NCBI RefSeq assembly: GCF_010501035.1
Contig: NZ_QVMH01000011.1
Coordinates: forward strand, 28,893 to 76,352
DNA: 47,460 nt
Reading direction: 5' to 3'
Source of the DNA: Paludibacter sp. 221
Lineage (GTDB): Bacteria > Bacteroidota > Bacteroidia > Bacteroidales > Paludibacteraceae
In this document: positions 17,928 to 24,432 of the stretch, piece after piece
Numbering within the stretch: position 1 is the first letter of the stretch
Layout: each line of letters begins with the position of its first letter
Notes under the pieces: generated by a model
Told to the model about the DNA's origin: nothing
What the model saw: only the letters and a program-made list of their open reading frames with translations
Databases searched by the model: none
Made by a program: the position numbers and the translations under genes

Positions 17928-18611
17928 ATGTCATACGCTTTTATTATTTTCGTTGCCATTGCTCTTGCAAGCTGGATTGTACAAAACAGGCTACAATCAA
18001 AATTCAAACGTTATTCACAGATTCCTATTCCTAACGGAATGACAGGCAGGGATGTTGCGCAAAAAATGCTCCGCGACAATGGAATAACAGATGTATCAAT
18101 CACTGCAACGCGCGGGCAGCTAACAGATAATTTCAACCCTAAAAATAAGACTGTAAACCTGAGTGAAGGTGTTTACGCATCAAACAGCGTAGCAGCAGCC
18201 ACGGTAGCTGCTCATGAGTGCGGACACGCCGTGCAACATGCTGAGGCTTATGCACCTCTAAAAATGCGCTCGGCGCTTGTTCCGGTTGTAAGTTTTGCTT
18301 CGCAATGGATGAGCTGGGTACTTCTGGCCGGTATTCTTACTATAAATGTATTCCCTCAATTAATGCTGTTCGGGATTATATTATTTGCTATGACTACGTT
18401 ATTTTCGTTCATTACATTACCTGTCGAAATCAATGCCAGCAAACGCGCTTTAGCATGGCTCGATTCTGCCGGAATCACTAATTACGAAACACACGACAAA
18501 GCAAAGGATGCCCTGAAAATGGCTGCATATACCTACGTTATAGCCGCACTGGGGTCACTTGCCACGTTAATATATTACGTTACAATATTTCTCGGAGGAA
18601 GGCGAAACTAA
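17928..18611 (+). CDS. YugP-type membrane zinc metallopeptidase
   Basis: A 227-residue integral membrane peptidase of the YugP (DUF-type zinc-dependent protease) family. It opens with a transmembrane helix (2-20). The zinc motif is H96-E97-C-G-H100 in AAHECGHAVQHAE. Two more hydrophobic spans follow at about 128-165 and one near 205-222. The ELP-type third ligand region is LPVEINASKRALAWLD. The function of the family is largely unknown. It sits 4 bp from the convergent GNAT gene, and I see no terminator between the two. Confidence 0.85.
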   Translation: MSYAFIIFVAIALASWIVQNRLQSKFKRYSQIPIPNGMTGRDVAQKMLRDNGITDVSITATRGQLTDNFNPKNKTVNLSEGVYASNSVAAATVAAHECGHAVQHAEAYAPLKMRSALVPVVSFASQWMSWVLLAGILTINVFPQLMLFGIILFAMTTLFSFITLPVEINASKRALAWLDSAGITNYETHDKAKDALKMAAYTYVIAALGSLATLIYYVTIFLGGRRN

Positions 18612-18615
18612 AAAT

Positions 18616-19068
18616 TTAGTCTATAGTTATTTTTCCGAAAACCATCTTATATACATTTGTTTCTTTTTGCTCGAAACCCAAAGAGTGATATAGCTTGTTA
18701 GCAGCAATTCTCGACGGATTCGAGGTAAGCATAAGTGTGTCGACACCTAAAGACTTGGTAAAAGAGAGAGCGTGTTCCATTATCTTTTTTCCCAAGCCTT
18801 TTCCACGGTATTGCTCATCAACCACAACATCTTCTATCCATCCTTTCACTCCTGTGGGGCTTTTGTACGTTCCGATGGTAAGCATACCGGCAACAGAGCC
18901 TTCGTCCAGCAACAAAAAGAAATAGCTATTGGGAGAAGAAACGATTTCTTTGAAAAAAGATTCGGAGAATGAGGCCGGACTGTTTGTTAGTTTAGCAATG
19001 AGTTTTTCCACAGCGTGGTAATAATCAATGGAAAATTCTCTTACCTCTATAATTTTCATATCTGACAT
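18616..19068 (-). CDS. GNAT-family N-acetyltransferase
   Basis: A 150-residue acetyl-CoA-dependent acyltransferase. The GNAT core is clear: strand IEDVVVDEQYRGKGLGKKIMEHAL holds motif A with the CoA pyrophosphate loop R-G-K-G-L-G, followed by LMLTSNPSRIAANKLYHSLGF (motif B). The acceptor may be a small molecule or protein and cannot be told. MSDM at the start offers a second Met four codons later; both are possible. The gene lies on the minus strand, convergent with the YugP-type gene, and upstream of it is the intergenic repeat copy D. Confidence 0.87.
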   Translation of the reverse strand: MSDMKIIEVREFSIDYYHAVEKLIAKLTNSPASFSESFFKEIVSSPNSYFFLLLDEGSVAGMLTIGTYKSPTGVKGWIEDVVVDEQYRGKGLGKKIMEHALSFTKSLGVDTLMLTSNPSRIAANKLYHSLGFEQKETNVYKMVFGKITID

Positions 19069-19158
19069 GTTATTTCACTTTTAAAGTACGCAAACAAATT
19101 TAGCGTATATTATTTTATCCGGCAAACCGTTTGAAACTACCGAGTAAACTTCCCCATA

Positions 19159-19195
19159 GTTTAGAAACTGTTTTGATTTTTACGAATATTTTTAG
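19159..19195 (-). repeat. Intergenic repeat fragment, copy D
   Basis: Read on the minus strand it gives TAAAAATATTCGTAAAA..CAAAACAGTTTCTAAAC, nearly the same as the end of copy C (about 16402-16435). It lies just ahead of the tRNA-Arg promoter. Confidence 0.5.
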
Positions 19196-19223
19196 GCCTG
19201 TTTTTTTATTCGCATTATTTTTC

Positions 19224-19231
19224 TACTTTTG
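19224..19231 (+). promoter_or_regulatory. -7 promoter element of tRNA-Arg
   Basis: TACTTTTG, an exact TANNTTTG match, lies 13 bp before the mature 5' end of the tRNA. Confidence 0.6.
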
Positions 19232-19243
19232 CACTCACTAAAA

Positions 19244-19317
19244 GGCTCCGTAGTTCAGCTGTATAGAACGTCAGATTCCGGTTCTGAAAGTCGTGGGTTA
19301 GAATCCCGCCGGGGTCA
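19244..19317 (+). tRNA. tRNA-Arg (anticodon CCG), probable prophage attachment site
   Basis: The cloverleaf is complete: acceptor GGCTCCG/CGGGGTC with two G-U pairs, D stem GTTC/GAAC, anticodon stem TCAGA/TCTGA with loop TTCCGGT (anticodon CCG at 19278-19280), T stem GTGGG/CCCGC. CCA is not encoded. The D loop reads AGCTGTATA, so position 19 is U (19262), and the T loop reads TTAGAAT, so position 56 is A (19300). The usual G19-C56 contact is thus replaced by U19-A56. The integrase gene begins 150 bp downstream on the same strand, as expected for a phage integrated at a tRNA 3' end. Confidence 0.88.
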
Positions 19318-19320
19318 CAA
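19244..19320 (+). other. Putative attL of the prophage
   Basis: The host-phage boundary is inferred here because host-type genes stop and an integrase gene starts. The core would be in the 3' half of the tRNA (from the anticodon arm to about 19320). No second copy of this segment was found in the window, so attR must lie to the right of 47,460 and the core length cannot be fixed. Confidence 0.5.
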
Positions 19321-19338
19321 GCTGATTATCAGACTGTT

Positions 19339-19371
19339 ATAGCGATTGAAAAATTACTTTTCAATCGCTAT
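19339..19371 (+). terminator. Strong hairpin after tRNA-Arg
   Basis: ATAGCGATTGAAAA (19339-19352), loop ATTAC, TTTTCAATCGCTAT (19358-19371): 14 perfect pairs, followed by TAATCATTTT. It probably ends the tRNA transcript, although the T-run is weak, and it insulates int from it. Confidence 0.6.
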
Positions 19372-19435
19372 TAATCATTTTAGTAAACAAAGCAACCCCA
19401 TCTCTGAGCTTTGTAGAGGACATGGAAAGTATAAT

Positions 19436-19457
19436 GTTTACACATAGTTTACACATA
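19436..19457 (+). repeat. Tandem 11-bp repeat upstream of integrase
   Basis: GTTTACACATA occurs twice head to tail, 11 bp before the int ATG. Its place suggests arm-type integrase sites or an operator controlling int. Confidence 0.6.
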
Positions 19458-19468
19458 ATTTAAAAAAA

Positions 19469-20677
19469 ATGATAAGTTTTAAACCAGCAATAAGAAGAAT
19501 AAAAACCGATGGTTATGCCGCTGTTTATATCCGTGTGGTTAAAAAAAGAGAAATAGGTTATATAAAGACCCAATATATCGTTAGCCCAAAGCAGCATAAT
19601 AGAACGGAGATTACAGATTATAGCGTTATAGCAAAAATCTATCTTCTTATTGGCGAATATTCCGACAAGGTTAATTCCTTTGATATAAAAAAATTAACAG
19701 TTTCAGAAATAATAGAACGATTAACAAGTGATACAGAGGAAATATCATTTATCGACTTCTATGACAAGTACGTACTTTCGATGATTAAGGACGACAGGAT
19801 AAGACCCGCTGCAAATTACAAGTCGGCAATAAATAGCCTAAAAAAATATACTGGAAAAGAAAATTTATATTTTTCTGATATAACATCAAAGGTTATCAAC
19901 TCTTGGATAAATACAGAGTTAAAAAACAAAAAAAGAGCAAAAAGCATGTATCCAAGTTGTATAGAAGCCGTTTTTAAGGCAGGCCTAATGGAATATAATG
20001 ATTATGACAGAGGTATTATTAGAATAAAAAATCAGCCTTTTATGCTCGTGAAGATTCCCAAACAGACACCATCGGAAAAGAAGGCTATTGATAAGGATGA
20101 TTTGACAAAACTGTTCGATGTGGATATTTCAAAAGCGAAAAACAGAGTAACTACTCCAATGGCAAAAGATGTAGCTTTGCTCATATTTTGTTTAGCGGGC
20201 ATAAACACGGTTGACCTCTACCATGCAGAAAAGCACGAGCTGATAGACGGTAAACTTTGTTATCGCCGAAGAAAAACAAAAGACAGGCGTTCTGATGGAG
20301 CGTATATCGAGATAAAAGTGCCTGAAATAATACATCCATTACTCAACAAATACAAAGGAGAACATAGGTTGTTTTCCTTTTCGGAGATGTACAATACCGA
20401 ATCTAATTTCAATAAATATCTAAACGAGGGATTACAGGAGTTGTCTGCATTGGCAGAAATAGAAAAGACCACTTCTTACACATTCCGTCATTCATGGGCT
20501 ACTATAGCAAGAAATGACTGCAGGGCTTCTGAGTCCGATGTCGCATTTGCACTAAATCATTCCTCTGAACACAGAATCACCAGAGGTTATATAAAGACAG
20601 ATTTTACGCCTATTGACAGGTTAAATGAAAAAGTCATCGAATATGTGTTTAACGAAGAAAATAAAGCTTTAAAATGA
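19469..20677 (+). CDS. Tyrosine-recombinase phage integrase
   Basis: Integrates and excises the prophage. The N-terminal arm-binding domain is about 1-90, the SAM-like core-binding domain about 92-195, and the catalytic domain 205-402. Active-site residues seen: K270 in RRRKTKDRR, R340 in YTFRHSWAT, H364 in ALNHSSEH, and the nucleophile Y374 in TRGYIK. The box-I arginine is missing: the segment reads L-A-G-I-N-T-V-D-L (242-250). The HxxR histidine is Y337. The 402-residue length is typical of Bacteroidota phage and transposon integrases. Its stop overlaps the repressor start by ATGA, so the two are translationally coupled. Confidence 0.93.
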   Translation: MISFKPAIRRIKTDGYAAVYIRVVKKREIGYIKTQYIVSPKQHNRTEITDYSVIAKIYLLIGEYSDKVNSFDIKKLTVSEIIERLTSDTEEISFIDFYDKYVLSMIKDDRIRPAANYKSAINSLKKYTGKENLYFSDITSKVINSWINTELKNKKRAKSMYPSCIEAVFKAGLMEYNDYDRGIIRIKNQPFMLVKIPKQTPSEKKAIDKDDLTKLFDVDISKAKNRVTTPMAKDVALLIFCLAGINTVDLYHAEKHELIDGKLCYRRRKTKDRRSDGAYIEIKVPEIIHPLLNKYKGEHRLFSFSEMYNTESNFNKYLNEGLQELSALAEIEKTTSYTFRHSWATIARNDCRASESDVAFALNHSSEHRITRGYIKTDFTPIDRLNEKVIEYVFNEENKALK

Positions 20678-21288
20678 CTGAATTAGGACGCAACATAAAG
20701 AAATTAAGAGAAAGAAATAATTTCACACAAGCTGAATTTGCCCGCATACTTGATATTCAACAAGGAAGTTTATCGGATGTGGAAAGAGGAAAAGTAAAAA
20801 CACTATCTGACAAGCTCGAAAAAGCAATCAAACGACGCTTCGGAATTACAAAAGAAATACTAATAGGAGAAGAAGCAGATATAGATTTAATAAATATTTA
20901 TCCTGTTTTTTCCGGTACGTATTTTGGTAAAACTAATAGCTTTAAAATATCAAAGAAAAAGGAATCTGAAAAAATATGCCTTCCATATAGCGAGAATATA
21001 GATTTTTGTTTTTTTGCCCGGGGGGATAGCATGAAAGATAAATTAAGTGACAAAAGCATATCTGACAAAGATATGCTTTGCTGCCGAATTGTAGAGAATA
21101 TACGACATGGAGAAATATATCTCTTAGATACAAAGGAGGGTATTTTTGTTAGGAAAATCACCGAGGGGGATAATGATTTTTTTATCTGCACCCCCCTCAA
21201 TAGCGACTATAAGCCACATACAATAAACAAGTCGGATATTTATAGTATTGCGCACGTAATAACCGCAATATCAATAAAGCACCTGTAA
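20674..21288 (+). CDS. Prophage repressor: XRE helix-turn-helix plus S24 (LexA/CI-like) domain
   Basis: Likely keeper of lysogeny. Residues 4-60 form a Cro/CI-type helix-turn-helix (FTQAEFARILDIQQGSLSDVE). Residues about 100-204 form a LexA-like S24 domain with S119 in RGDSM and K161 in FVRKI, the expected Ser-Lys pair. No Ala-Gly or Cys-Gly dipeptide is visible in the linker (65-115), so RecA-driven self-cleavage is not assured. It overlaps int by 4 bp and so shares its mRNA. The genes to its right run towards it, so this is not the usual back-to-back cI/cro layout. Confidence 0.87.
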   Translation: MTELGRNIKKLRERNNFTQAEFARILDIQQGSLSDVERGKVKTLSDKLEKAIKRRFGITKEILIGEEADIDLINIYPVFSGTYFGKTNSFKISKKKESEKICLPYSENIDFCFFARGDSMKDKLSDKSISDKDMLCCRIVENIRHGEIYLLDTKEGIFVRKITEGDNDFFICTPLNSDYKPHTINKSDIYSIAHVITAISIKHL

Positions 21289-21570
21289 TTACTTGTCCAT
21301 TATGGTAAATAACGTTTTCGCCGAAAGGGTGAAGGTTTTGATTTCATTCAGCAACTTGTCTATTTCTTCGTCTGACAAATCGCGCTGATACAATTTGCCT
21401 ATCCCATTAGCGGTATAATTGACAAATCTGGTTATACGAGCCTCATTAATACAGGTCTTTTTTGACAACGGTGTAAACTTTAAAAAAAGAGATTGATGCC
21501 GCAAAAGAAAATTTCTAAGCGCATTTTTTTGCTCGGGGGTGTACTTGCTTTGATTGATATTTTTTTGCAT
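21289..21570 (-). CDS. Small phage protein, possible helix-turn-helix
   Basis: 93 residues, not recognised. The middle (LSKKTCINEARITRFVNYTANGIGKLYQRDLSDEEIDKLL, about 38-77) has the look of a helix-turn-helix followed by an acidic helix, so it could be a Cro-like or excisionase-like regulator. This is inference from pattern only. Its stop directly abuts the repressor stop, the two genes being convergent. It is the last gene of the leftward early cluster. A -7 box, TATCTTTG (minus strand, 21582-21575), sits just upstream, so it may be expressed on its own. Confidence 0.6.
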   Translation of the reverse strand: MQKNINQSKYTPEQKNALRNFLLRHQSLFLKFTPLSKKTCINEARITRFVNYTANGIGKLYQRDLSDEEIDKLLNEIKTFTLSAKTLFTIMDK

Positions 21571-21574
21571 AATG

Positions 21575-21582
21575 CAAAGATA
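21575..21582 (-). promoter_or_regulatory. Putative -7 element for the 93-residue gene
   Basis: On the minus strand it reads TATCTTTG, an exact TANNTTTG match. It is only 5 bp before the ATG, which would give a nearly leaderless mRNA. Confidence 0.35.
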
Positions 21583-21616
21583 TTAAATTGTTTATTTTAT
21601 AATAATTTTTTATCTG

Positions 21617-21627
21617 GGAGGGGTATT
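21617..21627 (-). repeat. AATACCCCTCC repeat, copy 1
   Basis: On the minus strand AATACCCCTCC, followed by an A-rich run. The same 11 bases with a similar A-rich tail recur at 22449-22459. Both lie upstream of leftward early genes; possibly operators. Confidence 0.4.
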
Positions 21628-21673
21628 TCCGATATTACTATCCATGTCAAATAGGTTGCATCTTGTATAGATG

Positions 21674-21889
21674 TCATTTTTTTAAATGTCCTTTTGTTAA
21701 ATACTCTCCTGCTTTTTGCATTGCTTTTGACAATTCGGATATATCTGTACATTCGTCTATCATCTCTACATTTTCGAGGTCAGACACTCCATCCGGGTTA
21801 AAAGTTATCTCTGCCTTGAAGCGAGGAAAAACAAGCCTTTCGATGAAAGACTTGCCGTTTTCGGTGTATGTTTTAAATTTTTCCATCAT
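21674..21889 (-). CDS. Hypothetical phage early protein
   Basis: 71 residues, no recognised family. It has a mixed beta/alpha pattern (ERLVFPRFKAEITFNPDG, then helix ISELSKAMQKAGEYLT) and looks soluble. Its start overlaps the end of the 145-residue gene by four bases (ATGA), a sign of coupled translation and support that both are real. Such small leftward genes next to ardA are usual for early or lysogenic phage functions; no function is assigned. Confidence 0.6.
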   Translation of the reverse strand: MMEKFKTYTENGKSFIERLVFPRFKAEITFNPDGVSDLENVEMIDECTDISELSKAMQKAGEYLTKGHLKK

Positions 21890-22323
21890 ACGATATTAAA
21901 ATATTTTTTGATATAGCTTTGCGAAACACCTGTAAGTTCTGACAATGCTTTTATTTCAGGATGTTTAGCAAATCTTGAAAGGGTATGCCCTTGAAGTTTT
22001 TCATCATTCGATTTATTGATATTTGCTCTAAGCTCATTCAAAGAAACATCTGCCGCACTCTCGCTATTCTCTTCCTCTTGCTTGCATACAAATACATCTT
22101 TGTCGTAGCTTCCGTCTTTCCAGTCGTTTATGATTACTTCAAAATCAGCAATGTTATATCCTCTTTTTTCGCAGATATATTCTATTTGATTTTCGATAGA
22201 AAGAAGCCTGTTGTCTGCACTTTTAACATATAACTCTATATCGCTTGCCCCCCTTAGTTTTTCGTTTGGCTCGTGGTCTGATACCCTTGTTTTAAGTCCG
22301 TTAATATAATAATATTTGCTCAT
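21886..22323 (-). CDS. Hypothetical phage early protein
   Basis: 145 residues, not recognised. The C-terminal part, SRFAKHPEIKALSELTGVSQSYIKKYFNIV, could be a degenerate helix-turn-helix (ALSELTGVSQSYIKKY), which would suit a regulator, but the rest resembles nothing I know. The middle has an acidic low-complexity run (QEEENSESAAD, about 82-92). An exact -7 box lies 52 bp upstream (minus strand 22382-22375). It is coupled to the 71-residue gene by a 4-bp overlap. Confidence 0.62.
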   Translation of the reverse strand: MSKYYYINGLKTRVSDHEPNEKLRGASDIELYVKSADNRLLSIENQIEYICEKRGYNIADFEVIINDWKDGSYDKDVFVCKQEEENSESAADVSLNELRANINKSNDEKLQGHTLSRFAKHPEIKALSELTGVSQSYIKKYFNIV

Positions 22324-22374
22324 TTTTCTTGACAGTTATTTAATATTTCCAACTATTAATAATTACTTTTTGAG

Positions 22375-22382
22375 CAAAAGTA
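22375..22382 (-). promoter_or_regulatory. -7 element for the 145/71-residue gene pair
   Basis: TACTTTTG on the minus strand, an exact match to TANNTTTG, 52 bp before the ATG at 22323. Confidence 0.5.
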
Positions 22383-22448
22383 ATCAAAATTAAATTTTTA
22401 TACATTTATGTATTATACTTTTTAATATAATAAAGTTATTTTTTTCTC

Positions 22449-22459
22449 GGAGGGGTATT
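22449..22459 (-). repeat. AATACCCCTCC repeat, copy 2
   Basis: Same 11-bp sequence as at 21617-21627, here overlapping the stop codon of the broken small gene at 22458-22622. Confidence 0.4.
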
Positions 22460-22622
22460 AGTACACCCTCCTGACTTTCATTTTAGCACAATCGTTTATC
22501 ATACACTCTGAAAATAGTTTTTGAGCGTGCTCTCTGGCTTGTTTTATGTTCGCAAATTGGTATTGTTTTTCGTCTAAAACAGCACTTGAGGTATCTATTT
22601 ATTGTATATTATATGTTTTCAT
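22458..22622 (-). pseudogene. Small phage gene with in-frame stop at codon 8
   Basis: Starting from ATG at 22622 the frame reads MKTYNIQ, then TAA (22601-22599), then 46 more sense codons (IDTSSAVLDEKQYQF.. to ..KMKVRRVY) to a TAA at 22460-22458. The second part has natural coding character, with a helix such as NIKQAREHAQKLFSECM, so a roughly 54-residue gene seems to have been cut by one nonsense change. It lies directly downstream of ardA, with an 11-bp gap, and was probably cotranscribed. A start inside the second part or stop-codon readthrough cannot be excluded. Confidence 0.5.
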
Positions 22623-22633
22623 AATTTTCTACT

Positions 22634-23173
22634 TTAAAAATTATCATTAAATACAAACCCGCTACCATACGAATATCCATCTAAGAATAAATCGCGAGCA
22701 AATGCTTCATAATCAATATAGTATCTAATTTTCTCCGGTACTTCGTGCAAATAACACTCATCAAATAATTCCTGTGCAAAATCCTCTTTGCTGTTATACG
22801 AGCCTTGAAAAGAATTTATAAACTTGCCAATTAAATAAACAGCATCACTCCACGAAAAAGAATAGATTTTTAAAAACACTTGAAAGGCTTCTTTTTCTAT
22901 TTCGCTCAAATCATCCACCGCATCACGAATTTCGAAAAAATCATCAGATAACCAGCTTTCGCTTATTAGCTCGCTTGGTATGTTTTCCCAATCCTGAAAC
23001 ATTAATTCCGGGTCTTCCTCATCCTTGTGTAACTCGCAGCAAGCCTCTTCAAACTCTTCTTTATCGGAATAATCCGAAAGGTCTAACCACTTACCGAAAA
23101 TTGAACCGTTATTGTACTTAGCGTATGTACCTACATAAATTCGTGCATCTTGTAAAGTAGAAAAATTTGTCAT
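22634..23173 (-). CDS. ardA: ArdA-family anti-restriction protein
   Basis: DNA-mimic protein that blocks type I restriction enzymes, guarding incoming phage or mobile DNA. The N-terminal signature ARIYVGTYAKYNNGSIFGKWLDL matches ArdA, followed by ACCELHKDEEDPELMFQDWE, the next conserved block. The protein is strongly acidic throughout (many D and E, few K and R), as a B-DNA mimic should be. Its 179 residues match typical ArdA (about 165-180). It leads the leftward early cluster, with a good promoter at 23355-23386 and a leader of about 176 nt that is antisense to a candidate small RNA. Confidence 0.9.
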   Translation of the reverse strand: MTNFSTLQDARIYVGTYAKYNNGSIFGKWLDLSDYSDKEEFEEACCELHKDEEDPELMFQDWENIPSELISESWLSDDFFEIRDAVDDLSEIEKEAFQVFLKIYSFSWSDAVYLIGKFINSFQGSYNSKEDFAQELFDECYLHEVPEKIRYYIDYEAFARDLFLDGYSYGSGFVFNDNF

Positions 23174-23180
23174 ATCTTTG
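23150..23180 (+). promoter_or_regulatory. Promoter of candidate small RNA, overlapping the ardA start
   Basis: TTG (23150-23152), 20 bp, TATCTTTG (23173-23180) on the plus strand: a good Bacteroidota promoter fit. Transcription would start near 23186. Confidence 0.45.
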
Positions 23181-23185
23181 CCCTG

Positions 23186-23282
23186 AATACGGCAGGGGCT
23201 TAATGTTTCCCGTATTTGAGTGATTAAAAATTTAATTTTTACGGTTCTTTGAGGTGTCAGCCTCTTAGAGCCGTTTTTTTTG
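23186..23282 (+). ncRNA. Candidate phage small RNA, antisense to the ardA leader
   Basis: About 95 nt lying between the promoter at 23150-23180 and a terminator. The first hairpin has AATACGG/CCGTATT arms (23186-23217); then comes an AU-rich linker, then a second hairpin built on ACGGTTCT..AGAGCCGT with an inner GAGG/CCTC (about 23240-23273), followed by eight T. It has no credible reading frame. The opposite strand is the ardA mRNA leader, so it could regulate ardA by pairing. Inferred from layout; not tied to a known RNA family. Confidence 0.45.
23240..23281 (+). terminator. Terminator hairpin with T8
   Basis: ACGGTTCT and AGAGCCGT arms (one G-T pair) around a GAGG..CCTC inner stem, then TTTTTTTT. 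On the plus strand it has the form of an intrinsic terminator. Confidence 0.7.
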
Positions 23283-23354
23283 TTTCCTTGTAAACCCTCC
23301 GAGAATAGAATAAAAACCGCTTAAATCCTTATTATTTCCCTTTTGATTACATAT

Positions 23355-23386
23355 CAAAGATACAACAAATATTTATTGTGTGCAAA
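23355..23386 (-). promoter_or_regulatory. ardA promoter
   Basis: On the minus strand TTTG (23386-23383), 20 bp, TATCTTTG (23362-23355); a near-consensus promoter about 180 bp ahead of the ardA ATG. Confidence 0.6.
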
Positions 23387-23483
23387 TATTTACACACATA
23401 TTTTCGTAAATATTGCAATATTTTTTATCCACTCAAACACCGCTTACAAATCACCTGAATTTGTTTTTTTCAAAATATATTTA

Positions 23484-23511
23484 AATAGAATTGTTTTTTG
23501 TTCTATTTTTG
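23484..23511 (+). promoter_or_regulatory. Promoter before terS with inverted repeat
   Basis: AATAGAA (23484-23490) and TTCTATT (23501-23507) form an inverted repeat that runs into a TATTTTTG -7 box (23504-23511). No -33 TTTG at the right distance. The arrangement resembles the later 70-bp promoter blocks. Together with the ardA promoter, the small RNA and its terminator, this accounts for the 368-bp gap 23174-23541. Confidence 0.5.
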
Positions 23512-23541
23512 TAATAAGTATAAATCTATAAATTAATTGAT

Positions 23542-24018
23542 ATGAAAAATAAAAAGGTAGAGGAACTAAAGTACAACAATAACGGGCAGCCCAAAAAGGC
23601 ATGGAAGCCAAAAGCATATACGCCGGAGACACTAAATGAAGTGTTTGAGTTATACTTAGAAGAAAGAGCAAAAGAAGTAAGATACAGGAACGAGGCCATA
23701 AAGTCAGGTGATAGAGCTGGAGAGATAATACAGATACCTATTAATAAATCTTTGAGTTTGGAGTCGTTTTGTGTATTTGCTGATATTATGAGAAATACGT
23801 TTTTAGACTACGAAAGACAGAAAGAGTATTTGCAAGTCGCCGCGCGTATCAGGGAGACTATAGAGGCAGACCAGTTAGACGGGGCGACGGTTGGCGTTTA
23901 CAACCCTTCTATTGTAGTGCGTAAATTAGGCTTAGGTGACAATGTGAACGTATCAACCGAAGGAACGCAGCAAATTCAATTGAATTTAGGTAAAAAAATA
24001 GGAATCGACAAAAAATAG
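23542..24018 (+). CDS. Probable terminase small subunit
   Basis: 158 residues. The pattern fits phage small terminases: a charged N terminus, a helical DNA-binding part with a conserved SLSLESFCVFADIMRNTFLDYERQKEYLQVAARIRETIEAD region, then DGATVGVYNPSIVVRKLGLGDN and a polar tail. The VYNPSIVVRKLGL segment is typical of small terminases in Bacteroidota prophages. It should recognise the packaging site and deliver DNA to the large subunit. It is the first rightward gene after the control region, but terL is 1.6 kb away, with two small genes and RepL- and RusA-like genes between. Confidence 0.72.
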   Translation: MKNKKVEELKYNNNGQPKKAWKPKAYTPETLNEVFELYLEERAKEVRYRNEAIKSGDRAGEIIQIPINKSLSLESFCVFADIMRNTFLDYERQKEYLQVAARIRETIEADQLDGATVGVYNPSIVVRKLGLGDNVNVSTEGTQQIQLNLGKKIGIDKK

Positions 24019-24245
24019 CACACACAAAACAAGCGTACTCACTTGATAATCAATTGTTTATACTCTATTATCTTATAATCTGTATTATGTAAAATAGAAA
24101 GCTGTTTTTTGAGTTGATTATCACGTGTCTATTTAGCTAAAACAGCATTTACTTGAGGCGTAACGGACTATTTTTCAACAACAGTACCTTTTATCGAAAG
24201 AGAATAAAAGTGTCTTAAAATAGCTCTAAATAGTATTTAATGATG

Positions 24246-24323
24246 TATAGGTGTTTATATCGCAGTATAGTGGTAAATAAGTGTGTAATTCGGAGTATAG
24301 GGGGTATTACGGTGCACAGCACC
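24246..24323 (+). other. Candidate packaging (cos/pac) or origin region: phased repeats and palindrome
   Basis: Within the 414-bp gene-free gap 24019-24432, GTATAG followed by a G/T-rich tail occurs at 24245, 24265 and 24295, that is 20 and 30 bp apart and so on one face of the helix. A palindrome GGTGCACAGCACC (24311-24323) and a run of eight C follow. The place, just after terS, suits a terminase binding and cutting site, but a replication origin is also possible. The rest of the gap shows nothing I can name. Confidence 0.4.
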
Positions 24324-24432
24324 CCCCCCGCCGTTTTACGCAAGAAACGAGGCAGGCTCCTATGACTCCTCCATTTAAATTTTACCCAATTTTTGAGAAT
24401 CCGTTTTTTTAACATTTAATAATTTACATACT

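Noticed and set aside
24215-24415. 66-residue minus-strand frame in the terS-terL gap
   Set aside because: It covers the phased repeats, palindrome and C-run, and its composition is not protein-like.
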